From: Slackia isoflavoniconvertens
GTDB lineage: Bacteria; Actinomycetota; Coriobacteriia; Coriobacteriales; Eggerthellaceae
Assembly (NCBI RefSeq): GCF_003725955.1
Contig: NZ_QIBZ01000001.1
Span: forward strand, 1-64,000
Direction of reading: 5' to 3'
Length of the DNA stretch: 64,000 nucleotides
Shown here: one piece after another, positions 60,752-64,000 of the stretch
Position numbering within the stretch: the stretch's first letter is position 1
Layout: every line of letters starts with the position of its first letter
Made by a program: the position numbers and the translations under genes
Notes under the pieces: model-generated
The model's database searches: none
Told to the model about the DNA's origin: nothing
What the model saw: the letters and a program-made list of their open reading frames with translations, nothing else

Positions 60752-61291
60752 ATGACTCCTCGCAAAGAAGAAAAGAAGCAGTCCGCCGTTCCTGAGCTTC
60801 AGGAGCGCGTGGTCTACATCAACCGCGTTTCCAAGGTCGTCAAGGGCGGCCGCCGTTTCGGTCTGACGGCTCTCGTTGTCGTCGGCGACGGCGAAGGCCA
60901 TGTCGGCGTTGGCATGGGCAAGTCTCAGGAAGTGCCTATCGCTATTAAGAAGGGCATCGAAGATGCCAAGAAGAATATGTTCGAAGTTCCTATGAACGAA
61001 GACCGTACTCTTCCGCACGACATCATGGGCGAGTTTGGCGCGGGCCGCGTTTACCTCAAGCCTGCTGCCCCTGGTACCGGTATCATCGCCGGTGGCCCGG
61101 TTCGTGCTCTGCTCGAGCTCGCTGGCTTCAAGAACGTGTTCGGCAAGTCCCTGGGCTCCTCCAACGCGATGAACATCGTGAAGGCTGCCGCTGAGGGCCT
61201 CAAGGAGCTTTCTGCTCCCACCGAGGTTGCTGAGCGCCGCAACATGACTGTTGGCCAGATCTATGGCTGGTCCGAGAAGAAGGAGGCGTAA
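60752..61291 (+). CDS. rpsE: 30S ribosomal protein S5
   Basis: S5 affects accuracy and forms the mRNA entry helicase with S3 and S4. The 179-residue protein has [19 protein letters not shown] and [23 protein letters not shown] 60752 follows GGAAAGGG; a TTG two codons earlier is less likely. Confidence 0.98.
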   Translation: MTPRKEEKKQSAVPELQERVVYINRVSKVVKGGRRFGLTALVVVGDGEGHVGVGMGKSQEVPIAIKKGIEDAKKNMFEVPMNEDRTLPHDIMGEFGAGRVYLKPAAPGTGIIAGGPVRALLELAGFKNVFGKSLGSSNAMNIVKAAAEGLKELSAPTEVAERRNMTVGQIYGWSEKKEA

Positions 61292-61293
61292 TC

Positions 61294-61482
61294 ATGGCTG
61301 AAGCGAAGACTCTTCACATCACCCAGGTTCGCTCCCAGATCGGCCGTCCGGCCGACCAGGGCAAAACCCTGAAGGCTCTGGGCCTTGGCAAAATCGGCCG
61401 CACGGTTGAGCAGGCTGATACGCCGTCCATCCGTGGCATGATCTTCAAGGTCAAGCACCTCGTCGAGGTTGTTGAGGACTAA
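61294..61482 (+). CDS. rpmD: 50S ribosomal protein L30
   Basis: This 62-residue protein has [20 protein letters not shown] and the C-terminal [13 protein letters not shown]. It is 2 bp after rpsE. A strong terminator follows, so rplO is not co-transcribed as it usually is. Confidence 0.97.
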   Translation: MAEAKTLHITQVRSQIGRPADQGKTLKALGLGKIGRTVEQADTPSIRGMIFKVKHLVEVVED

Positions 61483-61504
61483 GCCCTCTTCGATTTTCGA
61501 ACCG

Positions 61505-61532
61505 AAAGCCCGCTGTTCGCAGCGGGCTTTTT
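61505..61532 (+). terminator. Terminator after rpmD
   Basis: AAAGCCCGCT and AGCGGGCTTT form a perfect ten-pair stem with a GTTCGC loop, followed by TT and GTGT. It ends the ribosomal operon 22 bp after rpmD. Confidence 0.88.
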
Positions 61533-61605
61533 GTGTATATGTTTCGAAATTGTTTCGCTTGCCGACGGTGAACGGTTGTGAATACGCGGTAGGTGTCGCA
61601 TCGGC

Positions 61606-61666
61606 TACAATTCTTTGCGCATTGATGTGTCCTCGCTTCATGGAAATGCAGCGAGGACACATCAAT
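61606..61666 (+). promoter_or_regulatory. -10 and 17 bp perfect leader hairpin of the symporter gene
   Basis: TACAAT (61606-61611) is a -10. About ten bases later positions 61621-61637 and 61650-61666 are exact 17-base reverse complements around a 12-base loop. The hairpin would form the very 5' end of the mRNA and leaves the ribosome site (AAAGGGGAG) free. It may stabilise the message or bind a regulator. Confidence 0.6.
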
Positions 61667-61698
61667 CGGATCTATTCCTGCATCGAAAGGGGAGACCA

Positions 61699-63006
61699 GT
61701 GTCGCAATTGAGCGATCTTGGCAAAGAAGCCAAGCATGACTTCGACGAAGTATCTGATTCGAAGAAGGATTTGCCCTGGTATAAGCGGCTCTCGCTCACC
61801 ACGTGGATCTTTATTGCGTTGGCGTTGGGCGTTGTGGCTGGTATTGCGCTTCAGGGCAATGCTGAATTTGCCACCACGTACATCAAGCCACTTGGCACGA
61901 TTTTCTTGAACTTAATTAAGATGATCGTCGTTCCGCTGGTCATTTTCACGATGACCGCTGGCGTGATTTCACTTTCTGACATCAAGCGCGTTGGTGCTAT
62001 CGGCGGCAAAACGATCGTCTACTACCTCGCCACAACGGCATTCGCCATTATCATTGGCTTGGCTATGGCGAATATCCTCAACGTTGGCGGTGGGTATAGC
62101 CTGCCTGCCGAGGAGCTTTCGTATGAAGCGAAAGAAGCCCCCTCGTTCATTGACACGATCGTGAACATTTTCCCCTCAAACGTCATCCAGCCTATGGCCG
62201 ACGCTACGATGCTGCAGGTAATCGTGATTGCCCTTGTCTTCGGCTTCGGCATTATGGCTGCGGGCAAGAAAGCCCAGCCCGTCGCCGATCTCGTGAACAG
62301 CATGAGCGAAGTGTGCATCAAGATTATGCATGGCATCATCTGCTTTGCCCCCTTCGGTGTTTTCGGCCTCATTACGCCCGTCATTGCAAGCAACGGGCCC
62401 GATATTTTGCTGCCGCTGCTGAAGCTGATTGTGGTTGCATATCTCGCTATGATTCTTCATATGGCGGTTGTGTACTCTGGACTGGTGAAGATTCTCGCCA
62501 ACGTGAGCCCCGTTCGTTTCTTCAAAGACCAGATGTCGGCTATGGTGTTCGCATTCGCTTCCGCTTCCTCGGTTGGCACGCTGCCTGTAAACATGCAGTG
62601 CTCCAAGAAGCTCGGTGTTTCCAATGAAGTCTCGAGCTTCGTTTTGCCGCTGGGCGCCACCATCAACATGGACGGCACCTCGATTTACATGGGAGTGTGT
62701 TCCATTTTTATTGCGCAGGTGTTCGGCATCGATTTGACTATCGGCCAACAGTTCACCATCGTGCTTACCGCTGTGCTCGCATCTATTGGTACCGCTGGCG
62801 TTCCCGGCTCTGGCATGATCATGCTGGCCATGGTGCTGCAATCGGTCGGTTTGCCGGTCGAGGGCATTGCGCTCGTCGCGGGCGTCGACCGTATCCTCGA
62901 CATGATGCGCACTACCGTCAACATCACAGGCGACCAGAGTTGTGCCGTGTGCGTTGACGCCATGGAGCGTCGCAAGGCCGAGCGCAAGGCCGCGAAGGCA
63001 GCGTAG
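61699..63006 (+). CDS. Dicarboxylate/amino acid:cation symporter (DAACS family)
   Basis: This 435-residue inner-membrane symporter belongs to the GltP/DctA/SstT family. Signatures are ASSVGTLPVN (hairpin HP1 region, near 292), GATINMDGTSIYMG (helix 7, near 318), GTAGVPGSGMIML (HP2, near 365) and DRILDMMRTTVNITGD (helix 8). Substrates in the family are glutamate, aspartate, serine or C4-dicarboxylates. The Arg in MMRTTVN, after DRILD, fits acidic substrates, but this is tentative. GTG 61699 follows AAAGGGGAG. It lies inside the otherwise canonical rpmD-rplO junction. Confidence 0.9.
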   Translation: MSQLSDLGKEAKHDFDEVSDSKKDLPWYKRLSLTTWIFIALALGVVAGIALQGNAEFATTYIKPLGTIFLNLIKMIVVPLVIFTMTAGVISLSDIKRVGAIGGKTIVYYLATTAFAIIIGLAMANILNVGGGYSLPAEELSYEAKEAPSFIDTIVNIFPSNVIQPMADATMLQVIVIALVFGFGIMAAGKKAQPVADLVNSMSEVCIKIMHGIICFAPFGVFGLITPVIASNGPDILLPLLKLIVVAYLAMILHMAVVYSGLVKILANVSPVRFFKDQMSAMVFAFASASSVGTLPVNMQCSKKLGVSNEVSSFVLPLGATINMDGTSIYMGVCSIFIAQVFGIDLTIGQQFTIVLTAVLASIGTAGVPGSGMIMLAMVLQSVGLPVEGIALVAGVDRILDMMRTTVNITGDQSCAVCVDAMERRKAERKAAKAA

Positions 63007-63019
63007 GCAAAGCCTCCGC

Positions 63020-63169
63020 GAGCGGAAGTCGGTCCGGTATTCCCAAGACCGCGCTCGCCTACCGCTCGCCTTCGGCTCGCTATGCGCCTCGCTCCTTGGC
63101 TTCATTTTAGAAGGAAGAGCATATTTGAAGCTCAGAGGGTCTTGAAGAATGCCGGACCGGCTTCCGCTC
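63020..63169 (+). ncRNA. Covarying-stem element, copy 3
   Basis: It begins 13 bp after the symporter stop, the same position relative to its gene as copy 1. The outer arms 63020-63042 and 63147-63169 are 23-base reverse complements with two differences, both G-U compatible. AAGACC/GGTCTT (63045-63050 with 63138-63143) and GGCTTC/GAAGCT (63098-63103 with 63127-63132) form the inner stems. The core ACCGCTCGCCTTCGGCTC and the loop ATTTTAGAA match copy 2. The arm sequence is unlike copies 1 and 2. Confidence 0.65.
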
Positions 63170-63302
63170 GTTTCTTTCGCCTGGTTTGCGAATTCGTGTG
63201 TGGTATATTCTCATCGAGCGCGGTCAAAGACGGCCCCGCCCCAAACGGTTCCGGTTGACGTGCTCCGTGCGACAACCTCACGGGTGCAGAACCTATGAAT
63301 TG

Positions 63303-63337
63303 AAGAGTCGTCGTGCTTGTGCAGGCGGCTCTTTTCT
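63303..63337 (+). terminator. Attenuator-like terminator in the rplO leader
   Basis: AAGAGTCG and CGGCTCTTTT pair (one G-U) across TCGTGCTTGTGCAGG, about 120 bp before rplO and about 95 bp after a possible -10 (TATATT, 63204-63209). A terminator inside a leader suggests attenuation control of rplO-secY. Confidence 0.5.
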
Positions 63338-63460
63338 TGTATTCTTTGAAAGCTTGCGTTTTGGGCGTAGTATGCCCGCAAGCGGTAATGTAGTTTGCCG
63401 GCGAGCGAGCTGCCGGCGAAGGCGGGGAAGTCTCCCGCCCGAAAAGCGAAAGGATCCATC

Positions 63461-63910
63461 ATGGAGATTAAAGACCTGGTGCCCGCAGAGGGCTCTACTA
63501 AAAACCGTAAGCGCGTTGGCCGCGGTCCCGCTTCCGGCCATGGCAAAACTGCCGGCCGTGGTATGAATGGCCAGCTGTCCCGCTCCGGCGGCGGCAAGCG
63601 CCCTGGCTTCGAGGGTGGCCAGACTCCGCTGGCTATGCGCCTCCCGAAGCTCCCTGGCTTTCGCAACTTCAACCGTGTTGAGTACGCTGCCGTCAACGTT
63701 TCTCGTCTCGAGCGCAAGTTCGAGGCTGGCGACGTCGTCGACGCCGAGTCTCTGAAGGCTAAGGGCATCATCAAGAAGCTCGACACCCCCGTCAAGGTTC
63801 TTGCTGGTGGCGAAATCACCAAGCCGCTCACCATTAAGGTTGACAAAATTTCTGCTGCTGCTGTCGCCAAGATCGAGGCGGCCGGAGGAAAGGTCGAGCA
63901 GTCTTGCTAA
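63461..63910 (+). CDS. rplO: 50S ribosomal protein L15
   Basis: L15 is a late 50S assembly protein. The 149-residue protein has the start [20 protein letters not shown], the Gly-rich [17 protein letters not shown] and [22 protein letters not shown] 63461 follows AAAGGA. It begins a new transcription unit because the symporter and element copy 3 separate it from rpmD. It overlaps secY by 7 bp. Confidence 0.97.
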   Translation: MEIKDLVPAEGSTKNRKRVGRGPASGHGKTAGRGMNGQLSRSGGGKRPGFEGGQTPLAMRLPKLPGFRNFNRVEYAAVNVSRLERKFEAGDVVDAESLKAKGIIKKLDTPVKVLAGGEITKPLTIKVDKISAAAVAKIEAAGGKVEQSC

Positions 63911-64000
63911 CGTCCATCATTGATGCATTCAAGGTGCCGGAGCTTCGCAAGAAGATTCTGTTCACCTTGGGCATCTTGGCGCTGTACCGCTTCGGCGCGT
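63904..64000 (+). CDS. secY: Preprotein translocase subunit SecY, N-terminal fragment
   Basis: A TTG start at 63904, overlapping the rplO stop, opens a frame reading [20 protein letters not shown] and on to YRFGA at the window edge. This is the N terminus and first transmembrane helix of SecY, the channel of the Sec translocon. GGAGGAAAGG lies about ten bases upstream. It is truncated by the window, and the rplO-secY order is canonical. Confidence 0.9.
   Translation, partial: MLTSIIDAFKVPELRKKILFTLGILALYRFGA

Noticed and set aside
1-64000. CRISPR arrays, tRNA or rRNA genes
   Set aside because: I found no regularly spaced direct repeats with unique spacers and no tRNA T-loop or rRNA signatures, reading by eye.

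Overview
This 64 kb window comes from a GC-rich anaerobe. I judge it to be a member of the Coriobacteriia, probably family Eggerthellaceae. The basis is LuxR/NarL-type regulators carrying a membrane-embedded N-terminal half, a Tat-exported flavoprotein reductase of the fumarate-reductase type, Tat-exported molybdopterin and tungsten-type oxidoreductase clusters, a cytochrome bd oxidase, zinc-type S14 and an actinobacterial-looking ribosomal operon. This placement is inference from gene content; I cannot name the genus.

Layout. 1-390: the 5' end of an IS110-family transposase (minus strand) with its noncoding end. 389-13.7 kb: a zinc-ribbon membrane protein, a two-gene biotin carboxylase/carboxyltransferase operon, DAHP synthase, dephospho-CoA kinase, SOS-controlled uvrB, an MFS symporter and a HemN-like radical SAM protein. 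14.5-19.5 kb: a VanRS-like two-component system, an MFS exporter, a DUF554 membrane protein and a 43-residue zinc-ribbon protein. 19.6-24.4 kb: a membrane LuxR regulator divergent from an acidic repeat protein, then a NifU-like/NifS pair. 25.1-31.9 kb: a tungsten-type aldehyde oxidoreductase divergent from a PsrABC-like respiratory operon, with nested inverted repeats between them. 32.4-37.1 kb: mntP, Asp23, nusB, xseB, dxs, tlyA. 37.5-46 kb: cydAB plus a small membrane protein, a GntR-ABC operon, and a second membrane LuxR divergent from a flavoprotein reductase. 46.1-53.9 kb: endonuclease IV, a short MetH, an MFS exporter and an archaeal-looking topoisomerase I. 54.4-64 kb: ribosomal proteins from rplB to rpmD, a dicarboxylate/amino-acid symporter inserted before rplO, and the start of secY.

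How it works together. Electron transfer dominates: Fe-S assembly (NifU/NifS) serves the many Fe-S proteins, the PsrABC-like complex and the flavoprotein are exported anaerobic reductases, and cydAB allows oxygen scavenging. Each of two respiratory or accessory loci sits next to a membrane-bound LuxR protein, and NarL-like half-sites recur at these promoters.

Most unusual. Three ~145-150 bp intergenic elements (two between topA and rplB, one between the symporter and rplO) share a core sequence. Their outer stems have completely different sequences, yet each is self-complementary. This covariation argues for a structured RNA or a fold-selected repeat. The same elements mark both places where the canonical S10/spc ribosomal operon order is broken. 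Other intergenic oddities are a 175 bp element with 27 bp arms, two degenerate 17 bp-period arrays, and several long perfect hairpins.
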